NCBI GenBank assembly: GCA_016287865.1
Contig: JAEEXP010000007.1
Span: 1-45,952, forward strand
DNA: 45,952 bases
Reading direction: 5' to 3'
Source: Caryophanales bacterium
GTDB taxonomy: Bacteria; Bacillota_I; Bacilli_A; Izemoplasmatales; UBA1188
Shown here: piece by piece, positions 28,003 to 37,063 of the stretch
How the letters are laid out: each line of letters begins with the position of its first letter
How positions within the stretch are numbered: position 1 is the stretch's first letter
Translations under genes and position numbers: made by a program
Notes under the pieces: generated by a model
The model's database searches: none
Told to the model about the DNA's origin: nothing
Seen by the model: the letters and a program-made list of their open reading frames with translations, nothing else

Positions 28003-29322
28003 TTACTTCTTTTGAGGAGCAACGAATGGATTTGCGTCTTCGATTAATTTATAAGCTTTTTGAGATTTAATCTCTTCTTTAATAGATTCAGCATCTACAG
28101 CTTGACGAACTTGTTCTTCAGTCATCTTGTAGTGTTCAGCTAAATCTTGATATTCTTTAGTGATTTCTTCTTCAGTTACTTCAAAGTTTTCTTTATCAGC
28201 AATAGCCTTAAGAACGAATCTTAAAGATAATCTTTGAGTAGCTTGTTTCTTTAAGTTTTCTTTAAATTGTTCTACAGTTCCTCCACCTGTATACATTAAA
28301 AGCATTTCAAGTGGCATATTGTATTGTTTAGCTTGAGCTTCAGCATTCTTGAATTCATTTTCAGCATCTTCTTCAACTAAATCTTCAGGAAGTTCGAATT
28401 TAGCATTAGCGATAACTGTTTCGAATAATTTGTTTTGAGCTTCAGCTTTAGCGTGTTCTTCTTTATGTTCTTTGATGTGTTCTTTGATATGGTTCTTATA
28501 ATCTTCAACAGTTTCGAACTTTAATTCTTTACCATCGTGATTATGTTTTTGTTCATTGCACCATTCAACTGTGAGTTCAGGAAGTTCTTTAACTTTAACT
28601 TCTTTAACAGATACTGTGAATACAGCAGCTTTACCCTTTAAGTTTTCTGCATGATAATCTTCAGGGAAAGTTACATTGATGTCTTTAGTTTCTCCAACCT
28701 TCATACCGATCATTTGATCTTCGAAGCCAGGAATGAATTGTCCAGAACCGATTTCAAGTTCATAGTCTTTAGCTGTTCCGCCTTCAAATGCTACACCATC
28801 AACTTTACCTTCGAAATCAAATTTAGCAGTGTTACCTTTTTCGATAACGCCGTCTTCTTTAGTTGCCATCATAGCGTCTCTTTCAAGAGCAGCCTTGATT
28901 TCATCTTCAACTTCTTTCTTAGAAACTTTAACTGTTTCTTTAACGATTTGAAGACCTTTGTATTCGCCAAGTGTTACTTCTGGAGTAACTGATACTGTTA
29001 CGAAATAATGGATTGGTTCTTCAGGATTAATCTTTCTTGTATCAACATCAATTTTAGGATAACCACATACATCAATCTTGTTATCTCTAACTGCTTCATA
29101 GTAAGTTTCAGAGATTGCACTATTTAATGCGTCATCATATAAAGATTCAACACCGTATTGAGCTTCATATACATTTCTTGGAGCTTGTCCTTTTCTAAAG
29201 CCCTTAACTTCTACGGTTTTGATTTTCTTTTCGAAAGCATCATCTACAGCTTTCTTGAATAGCTCTACTGGAATAACAACTTCAAATTGTACTTTAGAGC
29301 CAGGTAATTTGTTTACGTTCAT
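28003..29322 (-). CDS. tig: Trigger factor (ribosome-bound chaperone/PPIase)
   Basis: A 439-residue trigger factor. The ribosome-docking signature is GFRKGQAPR (41-49; consensus GFRxGKxP). The FKBP-type PPIase domain (about 150-245) contains GNTAKFDFEGKVDG, GSGQFIPGFEDQMIGM and DINVTFPEDYH; a helical C-terminal domain follows. It binds nascent chains at the exit tunnel. It has its own near-consensus promoter (29366-29394), AGGAG before the ATG, and lies directly before lon, a common arrangement in Firmicutes (tig-clpX-lon), here without clpX between them. Confidence 0.96.
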   Translation of the reverse strand: MNVNKLPGSKVQFEVVIPVELFKKAVDDAFEKKIKTVEVKGFRKGQAPRNVYEAQYGVESLYDDALNSAISETYYEAVRDNKIDVCGYPKIDVDTRKINPEEPIHYFVTVSVTPEVTLGEYKGLQIVKETVKVSKKEVEDEIKAALERDAMMATKEDGVIEKGNTAKFDFEGKVDGVAFEGGTAKDYELEIGSGQFIPGFEDQMIGMKVGETKDINVTFPEDYHAENLKGKAAVFTVSVKEVKVKELPELTVEWCNEQKHNHDGKELKFETVEDYKNHIKEHIKEHKEEHAKAEAQNKLFETVIANAKFELPEDLVEEDAENEFKNAEAQAKQYNMPLEMLLMYTGGGTVEQFKENLKKQATQRLSLRFVLKAIADKENFEVTEEEITKEYQDLAEHYKMTEEQVRQAVDAESIKEEIKSQKAYKLIEDANPFVAPQKK

Positions 29323-29365
29323 TTTTTATATCTCCTATTTCTAATTTTCTTAAAATTCCTAAATT

Positions 29366-29394
29366 ATTATATCAAATATATAATAAATATTCAA
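29366..29394 (-). promoter_or_regulatory. Promoter of tig-lon
   Basis: Minus strand: -35 TTGAAT (29394-29389), 17-base spacer, -10 TATAAT (29371-29366) with extended TGA before it. Expected transcript start near 29359, 37 bases before the tig ATG. Confidence 0.75.
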
Positions 29395-29396
29395 AG

Positions 29397-30194
29397 TTAT
29401 TTACTTGATGTTTTTGTGAAGATTAGTTCATGTACTTTTTTTGTCTCAAGCGAGTCAAGCTTATGTGAATCATCTAGATCTTTAATTAGAAGTACTGACT
29501 CGTCTTCAATATACTTTATTTTGGCGTTAATTATTACTTCCTTATTTTGTCCTTTTAGAACTATTTCATACTTACCATTTTTAGGTAGGAAGTAATCAGA
29601 CACTGATAAGGAATAGTTTTTATTTCTCTTATGAAGAACTCCCTTAATTGAATAATCTCTTTGAAGCATTACACGAGCTAGCCACAAATCACCTTCAGAT
29701 AAAGCTTTCTTAATGGCTTGAGAGCCAATCTTAAGTCCATCAACCATCATACAATCAACAGCAACTACTTTGTCACCATACTTTTCTTCAAGATACTCAA
29801 CATTTCCTTCAGCGTATTTACCAAAAGAAAAATCGAATCCACAAACTAAGAAGTCTGCATCATCAAAGAGTAGTTTACAACATTCTTCTTTAGTTACATC
29901 GCAGAATGCTTGATTAACCTCAATAAACACAATTTCATCAAATCCCAATGCCTTAGCGATTGAAATCTTATCATCATTAGATGTTAAGTATCTAAACTTA
30001 AGACCTCTAATAAATGATGCGACTGATGTATCAAAGGTAATCATTGCACTTTCAATATGATTATATTCAGCAATATCAATAGTTTGCTTTAATATCTTCA
30101 TATGAGCTTTATGAACTCCGTCAAAAAAGCCTAAAGCTAAGGCTTTATTTTTACTATCAAATTTAGTGTTGTTGTTCAAGTATGTTATCTTCAT
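29397..30194 (-). CDS. ribF: RibF-like FAD synthetase with decayed riboflavin kinase domain
   Basis: A 265-residue protein, shorter than the usual ~310. The N-terminal adenylyltransferase domain is intact: GFFDGVHKAH (22-31), CGFDFSFGKYAEG (near 118-130), and GLKIGSQAIKKALSEGDL replacing the ISST-x-IR motif. The C-terminal region (about 180-265) should be riboflavin kinase but has no G-x-P-T-A-N-I motif and no conserved Asn/Glu; only DYFLPKNGKYEI hints at the barrel. It may therefore make FAD from FMN only, or use another kinase. The start ATG overlaps the truB stop by 4 bases (ATGA), the usual truB-ribF pairing. Confidence 0.88.
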   Translation of the reverse strand: MKITYLNNNTKFDSKNKALALGFFDGVHKAHMKILKQTIDIAEYNHIESAMITFDTSVASFIRGLKFRYLTSNDDKISIAKALGFDEIVFIEVNQAFCDVTKEECCKLLFDDADFLVCGFDFSFGKYAEGNVEYLEEKYGDKVVAVDCMMVDGLKIGSQAIKKALSEGDLWLARVMLQRDYSIKGVLHKRNKNYSLSVSDYFLPKNGKYEIVLKGQNKEVIINAKIKYIEDESVLLIKDLDDSHKLDSLETKKVHELIFTKTSSK

Positions 30195-31063
30195 AATTCA
30201 AGCATTGTATCTATCCTATAAGCATTTACTTTAGTATCTAGTTTAGAGATTGCTATAGGAGTTCCTAGTTTATCACAGAATATAATATATTCATGTTTTC
30301 CATATGTATTTTTCATCCATACACCGTTTTTAAGTGCGGTTATATCGTCAAGTTTAACTCTTTTAAAATTAAGATAATCAAGCGGATTAATCAGTTTATA
30401 ATTGCCTTCTTCAACATCTTTAAGAGTATAAGCATTATCTACATTAAACTCTCCAACTTTGACTCTATTAATTCTTGATGCAAGTGATGGAACATTTAGT
30501 TTATCCCCAAAATCTCGGGCTAAACTTCTAACATAATAACCTTTAGATGTGTGGCACAAACAAGTGAAATAAGAATTATTTTCTATAGTTTTTATATCAC
30601 TTATTCTTTTGGCATCTATTAATTCAACATCTCTTCCTTTTGGAGTATAGTCAATATTGGCTCTTTCAAGTTCATATAGCTTTTTACCATTTACTTTAAT
30701 CGCAGAAGCTAAAGGTGGAATTTGAGATTGTTTTCCTATAAATGATTTTAAAGTCTTATCAATTAACTTTTCTTGTCCCTCAAAATCAACATTCATAGAT
30801 TCTATTATTTCGCCTTCAAGATCTAAAGATTTAGTTCTTGCGCCTAGTCTAATTTCAAGCTCATAAACTTTATCTAAATTGTCAAAATACTTAGCAAGTT
30901 TAGTTGCTCTATCAACCATTACTATTAGAAGACCTTCCGCAAGTGGATCAAGGGTACCAAGGTGTCCAACTTTAGAAAAAGATAGAGCTTTTTTAACTCT
31001 ACTATCTAAACTATTAGATGAAATTTCTCTATCTTTCTTTATTAATAAAAATCCACCATTCAT
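30191..31063 (-). CDS. truB: tRNA pseudouridine-55 synthase TruB
   Basis: A 290-residue enzyme that converts U55 of tRNAs to pseudouridine. The catalytic aspartate D39 is in GHLGTLDPLAEGLL (33-46), and the family motif SKGYYVRSLARDFG is present later. A PUA-like C-terminal segment (about 230-290) follows. The stop codon is TGA and overlaps the ribF start. It starts in the TAATG junction of mutS2, so mutS2-truB-ribF form a translationally coupled operon. Confidence 0.96.
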   Translation of the reverse strand: MNGGFLLIKKDREISSNSLDSRVKKALSFSKVGHLGTLDPLAEGLLIVMVDRATKLAKYFDNLDKVYELEIRLGARTKSLDLEGEIIESMNVDFEGQEKLIDKTLKSFIGKQSQIPPLASAIKVNGKKLYELERANIDYTPKGRDVELIDAKRISDIKTIENNSYFTCLCHTSKGYYVRSLARDFGDKLNVPSLASRINRVKVGEFNVDNAYTLKDVEEGNYKLINPLDYLNFKRVKLDDITALKNGVWMKNTYGKHEYIIFCDKLGTPIAISKLDTKVNAYRIDTMLEL

Positions 31064-33384
31064 TACTTTAATACCATCACGGTTACACCGCGACCTCCCT
31101 CAAGTTCTTCTCCTGGTCTATATGATTTAATAAGTGGAGATTCTTCCGCAAACTTAATAACCATATTTCTTAATGCGAGTGTTCCATAACCATGAATAAT
31201 TTCAACTTGTTTAATATTTTCAAGAGTTACATCATCGATGAATTTCTCAAGTTCTGCTTGAGCCTCTTCATAACGTAAACCTCTTAAATCTAGTCTAGTC
31301 TTAACTGACTTAGCTTTAAACTGTTGCTTAGGCCCCATAATAATCTTATTCTTATCAAATTCACCTTCATATTCAATTTCATCAATAGAATAATTAAATA
31401 TGAGCGAACCAATTTGAACACTATAATTATTATTCTTAATCTTTATAACGGTACCTATCTTATTATATTCAAGGATTCTAACGTTATCTCCTTCCTTGAT
31501 TTCATGTTTATTAGCTTTCTTTGGAATTAACTTAGATTCATAAAGATTATCAGTCTTTTTCTTAATCTTAGATAAGGCTTCTTGACTTACTTCATCATTA
31601 GATTCAAGTTTCTTCTTAAGCACAGTAATTTCATTAATTAATCTATCTGCCTCATTTTGAGCTTTAAATAGAATTGAATTTCTCTTATTATTTAGGGTTT
31701 CATATTCTTTATTTAATTGATCTCTATCTTTCTTAATCTCAATTTCTGCGTTATGGAGTTTCTCAGTTAATTCTTGGTTTAGTGCTTCATACTTTTCTTT
31801 TTCAAGTCTAGCTTTTTCTTCTTCTTTTTCAAGAATTTCCATTAAGTTAGATGAACTATTACTAAAACCTTGAGATATTTCGTTGGCGTGATCAATTATG
31901 GCTTTTCTTAAACCTAAACGTTCACTGATTAAGAAAGCATTAGATTTACCACTAAATCCGATTAATAAACGATATGTAGGTTTTAAAGTATTCACATCAA
32001 ACTCTACTGATGCGTTTACGATATTTTCATCTAAGTATGCATAATTCTTAAGTTCAGGATAGTGAGTAGTAACTACTAAATAAACATTAAACTTACTTAA
32101 GTGATCAATAATCGCAATTGCGAGTGATGCACCTTCTTTAGGGTCAGTTCCGCTTCCAAGTTCATCAAGTAAGATTAATGAATCATTTGAGAATTCATCA
32201 ATGATTTCAACAATCTTATTCATATGTGATGAGAAAGTAGAAAGAGACTGTTCAATTGATTGTTCATCACCGATATCTGAATATATTCCATCAAATACTG
32301 GGATTTCTGAATCCTTTTCACAAGGAATTAGCATGCCGCATTCAGTCATTAATGCGAGTAAACCCAAAGTCTTAAGAACTACAGTTTTACCACCAGTATT
32401 AGGACCTGTGATAATCATAGTCTTATAAGCATTAAGTTTAATAGTATTTGCAACTACTTTTTCTTTATCAATTAAAGGATGTCTACCTTTAATAATATTG
32501 ATATTCTTTGAGAGTTTTGGCATTACCGCATCAATATCTACGGCATAATATGCCTTACTCATAATAAAGTCTAAATATATTAATGCGCTATAATCTTCTT
32601 CAATAGTTTCATAATTGTTTGCGATATTTACACTTAATTCATAAAGAATTCTTGATACTTCTCTTGCTTCTTCCTCTTTAAGTGATTCTATCTTATTCTC
32701 AATTTCTATTGTTTGAAATGGTTCAATAAATACTGTTTGACCTGAGGCTGATTCACCTTGGACAACACCTTGAACTTGGTTTTTATATTCTACTTTAATA
32801 GGGATTACTTTTCTTCCATTTCTAATAGTTACAATAGTATCACTTAGTTTAGATGCTAAAGATTCAAGTAATTGATTAATCTTAATATCAAGTTTTTGAT
32901 TTTCGAGTCTAATTCTATGTCTTATTTGATATAAAGCTAGTGATGCATTATCAAGAACATTGCCATCACTATCAATAACTTTATAAATCATATCCTTAAT
33001 ATTCTTTAAAGATACAAATCTATCAAAAGTCTTTTTAAGTTCACTATATTCAATTTGAATATTTTGAACTTTAGTAATATAAGTTAATACTCTTTGAACG
33101 TTATCACAGAGATTTAATACTTCAAATATTTCAGAAATAGATAAAGGTGCGGATACTCTTAATCTTTCGATAGTATCCTTTACATTCATTTCAAAAACAT
33201 CAAGACGACCAATCTTGATTACTGAAGCTCTCGCATGTTCAACTTCAAGGAGTAATCTTTCAACTTCTTTTTTATCTCTTGATGGTTCAACTAAATCAAT
33301 TAAATCTTTAGTTTCCTCAAATGTTGAATATGTTTTAACTATATTAATAATTTTGTCTAATTCTAAATTCTTTACTACATTCAT
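31063..33384 (-). CDS. mutS2: Endonuclease MutS2
   Basis: A 773-residue MutS2: core domain, ATPase with Walker A GPNTGGKT (327-334) and DELGSGTDP Walker B, a long coiled coil (about 520-640), a KOW-like segment, and a C-terminal Smr nuclease domain starting LDLRG (about 693) with HGYGT. Lacks the mismatch-binding domain of MutS1. MutS2 limits homologous recombination and splits collided ribosomes (family knowledge). No ribosome site precedes the ATG; instead TGTTATAAT (33392-33400) ends 7 bases upstream, pointing to a leaderless mRNA. Divergent from rnhC, 59 bases apart. Confidence 0.95.
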   Translation of the reverse strand: MNVVKNLELDKIINIVKTYSTFEETKDLIDLVEPSRDKKEVERLLLEVEHARASVIKIGRLDVFEMNVKDTIERLRVSAPLSISEIFEVLNLCDNVQRVLTYITKVQNIQIEYSELKKTFDRFVSLKNIKDMIYKVIDSDGNVLDNASLALYQIRHRIRLENQKLDIKINQLLESLASKLSDTIVTIRNGRKVIPIKVEYKNQVQGVVQGESASGQTVFIEPFQTIEIENKIESLKEEEAREVSRILYELSVNIANNYETIEEDYSALIYLDFIMSKAYYAVDIDAVMPKLSKNINIIKGRHPLIDKEKVVANTIKLNAYKTMIITGPNTGGKTVVLKTLGLLALMTECGMLIPCEKDSEIPVFDGIYSDIGDEQSIEQSLSTFSSHMNKIVEIIDEFSNDSLILLDELGSGTDPKEGASLAIAIIDHLSKFNVYLVVTTHYPELKNYAYLDENIVNASVEFDVNTLKPTYRLLIGFSGKSNAFLISERLGLRKAIIDHANEISQGFSNSSSNLMEILEKEEEKARLEKEKYEALNQELTEKLHNAEIEIKKDRDQLNKEYETLNNKRNSILFKAQNEADRLINEITVLKKKLESNDEVSQEALSKIKKKTDNLYESKLIPKKANKHEIKEGDNVRILEYNKIGTVIKIKNNNYSVQIGSLIFNYSIDEIEYEGEFDKNKIIMGPKQQFKAKSVKTRLDLRGLRYEEAQAELEKFIDDVTLENIKQVEIIHGYGTLALRNMVIKFAEESPLIKSYRPGEELEGGRGVTVMVLK

Positions 33385-33391
33385 CTAGATT

Positions 33392-33400
33392 ATTATAACA
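33392..33400 (-). promoter_or_regulatory. Extended -10 of a likely leaderless mutS2 transcript
   Basis: TGTTATAAT on the minus strand ends 7 bases before the mutS2 ATG, so transcription would start at or next to the start codon. No Shine-Dalgarno sequence is present. Confidence 0.5.
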
Positions 33401-33428
33401 CAATAGATTTTATATACTTATCATAATA

Positions 33429-33437
33429 TGATAAAAT
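33429..33437 (+). promoter_or_regulatory. Extended -10 of a likely leaderless rnhC transcript
   Basis: TGATAAAAT ends 6 bases before the rnhC ATG (33444), with no Shine-Dalgarno sequence, mirroring the divergent mutS2 promoter. Confidence 0.45.
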
Positions 33438-33443
33438 TAATAT

Positions 33444-34316
33444 ATGACTAAAGTAATTAAGATGACAGAATCTGAAATCAATACATTCGTTAAGACTTAT
33501 AAAGCATTCGAAACTATGCCTACTAACGAATATATAAGTCACTTCTTCCAAGGTGATGGTTTTAGCGTATCAATTTATAAAAGCGGTAAAGTAGTATTCC
33601 AAGGATCGAAACTAGATTATTTTAAGGAATACGTTAAAGAGGATAATAACGAAAGCGATGGTAATTATCCTTATAATCATATGGACACTATTGGAAGTGA
33701 TGAGGTTGGTACTGGAGATTTATTTGGGCCTATCGTTGTCGCAACATGTCTTGTAAAAGGAAAAGACACCAATGAACTATTAAAACTTGGCGTAAAAGAT
33801 AGTAAAAAGATTACCGACAAAGAAATAGTTAAAATAGGTAAAACCTTAGTTAAAAAAATAAAACATAAAGTAATCATCCTAAGAAATGAACAATACAATA
33901 ATAATACTTCTATTCATAATATAAATGAACTTAAGGCAGGTCTTCATAATTCTAATATTAGAGATTTGGCTAAAGTTTGTAAATATGATGTAGTATGTCT
34001 AGATGATTTCTGTGGTAAAACTAATTACTTTAAGTATTTAAACAATATTTCAAGCATTAAACCACAAGAAATATTTAAAGATATCAGTTTTGAAACTAAA
34101 GGTGAAACAAAATCTATTGCGGTCGCAGCCGCATCAATCATTGCGAGATGCTATTTCTTAACTGAAATGGAAAATCTTGAAAAGCTTTATGGATATAAAC
34201 TTCCAAAAGGCGCAGGTAAAGAAGCTGACGAATTATTAAAACAAATTAAAAAAGATGGTAAGAAAGATATCCTATACCATATTACAAAATTAAACTTTAA
34301 AAATTTAAAGAAGTAG
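33444..34316 (+). CDS. rnhC: Ribonuclease HIII
   Basis: A 290-residue type-2 RNase H that removes RNA from RNA/DNA hybrids. The N-terminal TBP-like substrate-binding domain (about 1-75) distinguishes HIII from HII. Catalytic residues: D86 and E87 in GSDEVGTGDLFGP, D119 in GVKDSKK, and the later LDDFCG segment. AVAAASIIAR is typical. One of only two plus-strand genes. No ribosome site is visible before the ATG and a -10 element lies 6 bases upstream, so translation is probably leaderless; a second ATG six codons in (33462) also has no site. RNase HIII beside mutS2 is common in Firmicutes. Confidence 0.95.
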   Translation: MTKVIKMTESEINTFVKTYKAFETMPTNEYISHFFQGDGFSVSIYKSGKVVFQGSKLDYFKEYVKEDNNESDGNYPYNHMDTIGSDEVGTGDLFGPIVVATCLVKGKDTNELLKLGVKDSKKITDKEIVKIGKTLVKKIKHKVIILRNEQYNNNTSIHNINELKAGLHNSNIRDLAKVCKYDVVCLDDFCGKTNYFKYLNNISSIKPQEIFKDISFETKGETKSIAVAAASIIARCYFLTEMENLEKLYGYKLPKGAGKEADELLKQIKKDGKKDILYHITKLNFKNLKK

Positions 34317-34340
34317 CGGTTATTTTTCCACTACTTCTTT
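34307..34340. terminator. Bidirectional terminator between rnhC and surE
   Basis: A 10-bp stem AAAGAAGTAG (34307-34316) / CTACTTCTTT (34331-34340), extended by two further pairs inside the loop, U-rich in both directions. It covers the stop codons of both convergent genes and closes the long minus-strand operon from ftsY. Confidence 0.8.
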
Positions 34341-35039
34341 TAATTTCTTATTTAGTTCTTCATCTAATAAAGATGGTTTTAAGGCGGTGATAGAGAAATA
34401 TCCGTGGTTAGTTAAATATCTATCAGTGCCTTCTTTTTCATTTCTAATATCTCTATATGTAGAAATATAGTTTTCACCAGTCAATCTAAACTTTTCATCA
34501 GATACTGTGTGATCAATTGAACCAACCTTAAATCCTTTGAATTCAACCTCAGGTATCGGATAGTTAACACTTAAGAGTGGGGCAATATCAAGCAATTTAT
34601 TCTTCAAGATATAATCTATAGCAAGAACAGTCTTTTCATAAACTGCATCACCATTATCTCTTTCAACTGTTGATAATGCAATAGCTTTTTTATGGAATAG
34701 TGCAGCTTGAACAACTCCTCCAACAGTACCGCTATATAAGTGATCATATGATTCATTTTTGCCACTATTTGTGCCTGATACAACAATATCAATTGTGTCA
34801 AAACCAAAGTGATATAAACCTACAAATGTACAGTCAGCAGGGCTTCCGTCAACGGTAATTGTTGTATCATCAATAATATGATATTTTGTGCCTTTATAAA
34901 TAGTAATTCCAATTGACGCTCCTGATCTTTCGCTAGATGGAGATGCAATATATACCTTTCCAAATTTCTCTAATGCTTTCTTTGTTAGCATTAAATTTCT
35001 ATGTTTAATTCCATCATCATTTACGAGTAGAAAGTTCAT
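34320..35039 (-). CDS. surE: 5'-nucleotidase SurE
   Basis: A 239-residue nucleoside 5'-monophosphatase of normal family length. Metal ligands are D8 and D9 (LLVNDDGI), the serine in SERSGASIG (about 37-45), and the asparagine of SGTNSGKN (about 93-100). VDGSPADC and YSGTVGGVVQAALF match the family. Cytosolic; hydrolyses nucleotides and possibly short polyphosphate. The ATG shares one base with the TAA of the preceding TPR/Sel1 gene (TAATG), so translation is coupled. Last gene of the long operon. Confidence 0.94.
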   Translation of the reverse strand: MNFLLVNDDGIKHRNLMLTKKALEKFGKVYIASPSSERSGASIGITIYKGTKYHIIDDTTITVDGSPADCTFVGLYHFGFDTIDIVVSGTNSGKNESYDHLYSGTVGGVVQAALFHKKAIALSTVERDNGDAVYEKTVLAIDYILKNKLLDIAPLLSVNYPIPEVEFKGFKVGSIDHTVSDEKFRLTGENYISTYRDIRNEKEGTDRYLTNHGYFSITALKPSLLDEELNKKLKEVVEK

Positions 35040-37048
35040 TACTTATTTCTCCTTTTTGAATCCTTTGATAAACCTAAGAAATACTTAGCGTCTTTACTAT
35101 TTGAGTTATCAATTAATTTTTGGTCATGTAATTTATAAAGAATCTCATAAGCCTCATCAGTCTTATTATCTGATAAAAGTAAATTCTTGTGAGCTTCATC
35201 ATACTTTTTAAGTCTATAAGCAACTATTCCAAGTTCTACTTGGCTCTTAGTATAACCAAGTGATAAAGACTCTTTGAATAGGTCATATGCCTTATAGTAA
35301 TTTCTATCAATTACTACGCCATTCTTATAGAACATTCCAAGGTAGTACATTGATTCTCTATCATTATGATCACGTCCGACTTTAAAGTATTTTACTGCCT
35401 TCTTATAACTCTTGTGAGCGTAATATAATTTCGCAAGAATAATCGCAGTCTTAAAGTCTTTATATTCTTTATAAATTCTCTTTAAATACTTGATTTGGCG
35501 TTTTAATTGATTAGGATATAAAATCTCATAAATATCGCCCTCTTGGTCTATATAACCAAGCGATAAAGCTTTATTTATTAATTCTCTTCCTTTAGTTTTA
35601 TTCACTACACAGCCTTCACCATAAAATAAGATTTTACCTAGATAATATGTTGAAACTTTAGAGTGTAGTTTATAGCCTTCAAGGAAGTAATCTGTGGCTT
35701 TTCTGATGTCTTTTTGGACATAATCACCATGGTAATAGAGTTCTCCCAGCTCTTTTGTACAAAGTGGAGATGAGATAGCAAATCCTTCTTCGAGATAGCT
35801 TATAGCTTCTTGATAATCATTCTGTTCCATAGTGAGTTTATATAGATGATAATAAGCATTTGGATTATAGATTGTGTAATACAAATAATACTTTTTAATA
35901 TTATTGATATCTTCCATCATCTCATAGTATTTAATGAGACATACTAATGCTTCTTTATTAGTACGTGCAACCTGGCTTAAAAGTGGGAGCATCTCATCAT
36001 ATTCTTTAAGTCTATAATACATTAATCCAAGTTCTAAAGCATTCTTGTTTCTGATTTCATCAGTAATAAATGTTTCAGCTTTTCTTAAAGATAATCTAGC
36101 ACTTGGAATTTCATTTAAGTTAAACATAATTCTCGCACGTTCCATATAGTAGAATAGTGGATATTGTTGTTTAACGTTATAATCTAAGAATCTTAATGCA
36201 CCAACATAAGAATCCTTATTAGTCTTTATGCTAATGTAATCTTTTAAGAATGGATATTTATCATAAACAGTTGGTTCGACATTATCTTTTTCAGGAATAA
36301 TTTCTTCAATCTTCTCAATGATTTCTTTATTGCTTTCTTCTTTGTCGTGTTTGCCAAAAAGAGATAAATATTTCTCATAATATTTTTGGCTTAGCTTATC
36401 ATCTCTATAAGTTTCTAAAGGTTTACCTTGATATACTTCGCTATATAAATAGTAAGCATATCTTGCACCATGATCACAAGCAAATCTTAAGATTCTAAAT
36501 AGTTCATCATTGTATTCACTATATAGATCATTTCTCTTCATAATAAGCTCAGCAAGCTTCACAGAAGCCATTACATGGCCTTCATTATAAAGGTCTAAGA
36601 AAATGTCAAAAGCTTCATCAATCTTTTGAGTTACTGAAAGATCTAACGAGAGAAGGCATGCATATAAATATTTAGCTTCTTTTAAATCATAATTATCAAT
36701 TAAAATCTTAAAAGCCGTAAGCATTGGAGCTACACTTTTATAGATTGAAATCTTATCTAAATATTCTTTATTATTGTCGACTACATTTCTAATTAAAAGC
36801 GAATCAATAAATAAGTTATTTTTACCAAGTTCAAGTAAATCTTTATCTTCGAAATCAATATTTTCATCATCATATCTAGTTTTTACCAAATAAGCATAAT
36901 AAAGGTATGTAAAAGTAGGCTCATTAGAACTAATAAGCCTATTGTACATTTTTGCGTTATCTTGTGGAATTTTAGAGAGTGATAATTTAGATTCTAACTC
37001 TTTAGCAAGTTCTAAATCGATGGAATCTACATATTGATTAATTTCCAA
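35039..37048 (-). CDS. TPR / Sel1-like repeat protein
   Basis: A 669-residue cytosolic protein built from helical repeats. Sel1-type units are clearest at about residues 435-510 (LGELYYHGDYVQKDIRKATDYF, LGKILFYGEGCVVNKTKGRELI) and 545-620 (YLGMFYKNGVVIDRNYYKAYDLF), while the N-terminal half has less regular TPR-like helices. No TM segment or enzyme motif. Such proteins act as scaffolds; its place between ftsZ and surE, co-transcribed with ftsZ, makes a division or envelope role possible but unproven. The start codon is TTG (GAGG 7 bases upstream), which may reduce its translation relative to ftsZ. Confidence 0.8.
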   Translation of the reverse strand: MEINQYVDSIDLELAKELESKLSLSKIPQDNAKMYNRLISSNEPTFTYLYYAYLVKTRYDDENIDFEDKDLLELGKNNLFIDSLLIRNVVDNNKEYLDKISIYKSVAPMLTAFKILIDNYDLKEAKYLYACLLSLDLSVTQKIDEAFDIFLDLYNEGHVMASVKLAELIMKRNDLYSEYNDELFRILRFACDHGARYAYYLYSEVYQGKPLETYRDDKLSQKYYEKYLSLFGKHDKEESNKEIIEKIEEIIPEKDNVEPTVYDKYPFLKDYISIKTNKDSYVGALRFLDYNVKQQYPLFYYMERARIMFNLNEIPSARLSLRKAETFITDEIRNKNALELGLMYYRLKEYDEMLPLLSQVARTNKEALVCLIKYYEMMEDINNIKKYYLYYTIYNPNAYYHLYKLTMEQNDYQEAISYLEEGFAISSPLCTKELGELYYHGDYVQKDIRKATDYFLEGYKLHSKVSTYYLGKILFYGEGCVVNKTKGRELINKALSLGYIDQEGDIYEILYPNQLKRQIKYLKRIYKEYKDFKTAIILAKLYYAHKSYKKAVKYFKVGRDHNDRESMYYLGMFYKNGVVIDRNYYKAYDLFKESLSLGYTKSQVELGIVAYRLKKYDEAHKNLLLSDNKTDEAYEILYKLHDQKLIDNSNSKDAKYFLGLSKDSKRRNK

Positions 37049-37063
37049 TTAAAATCCTCTTTT

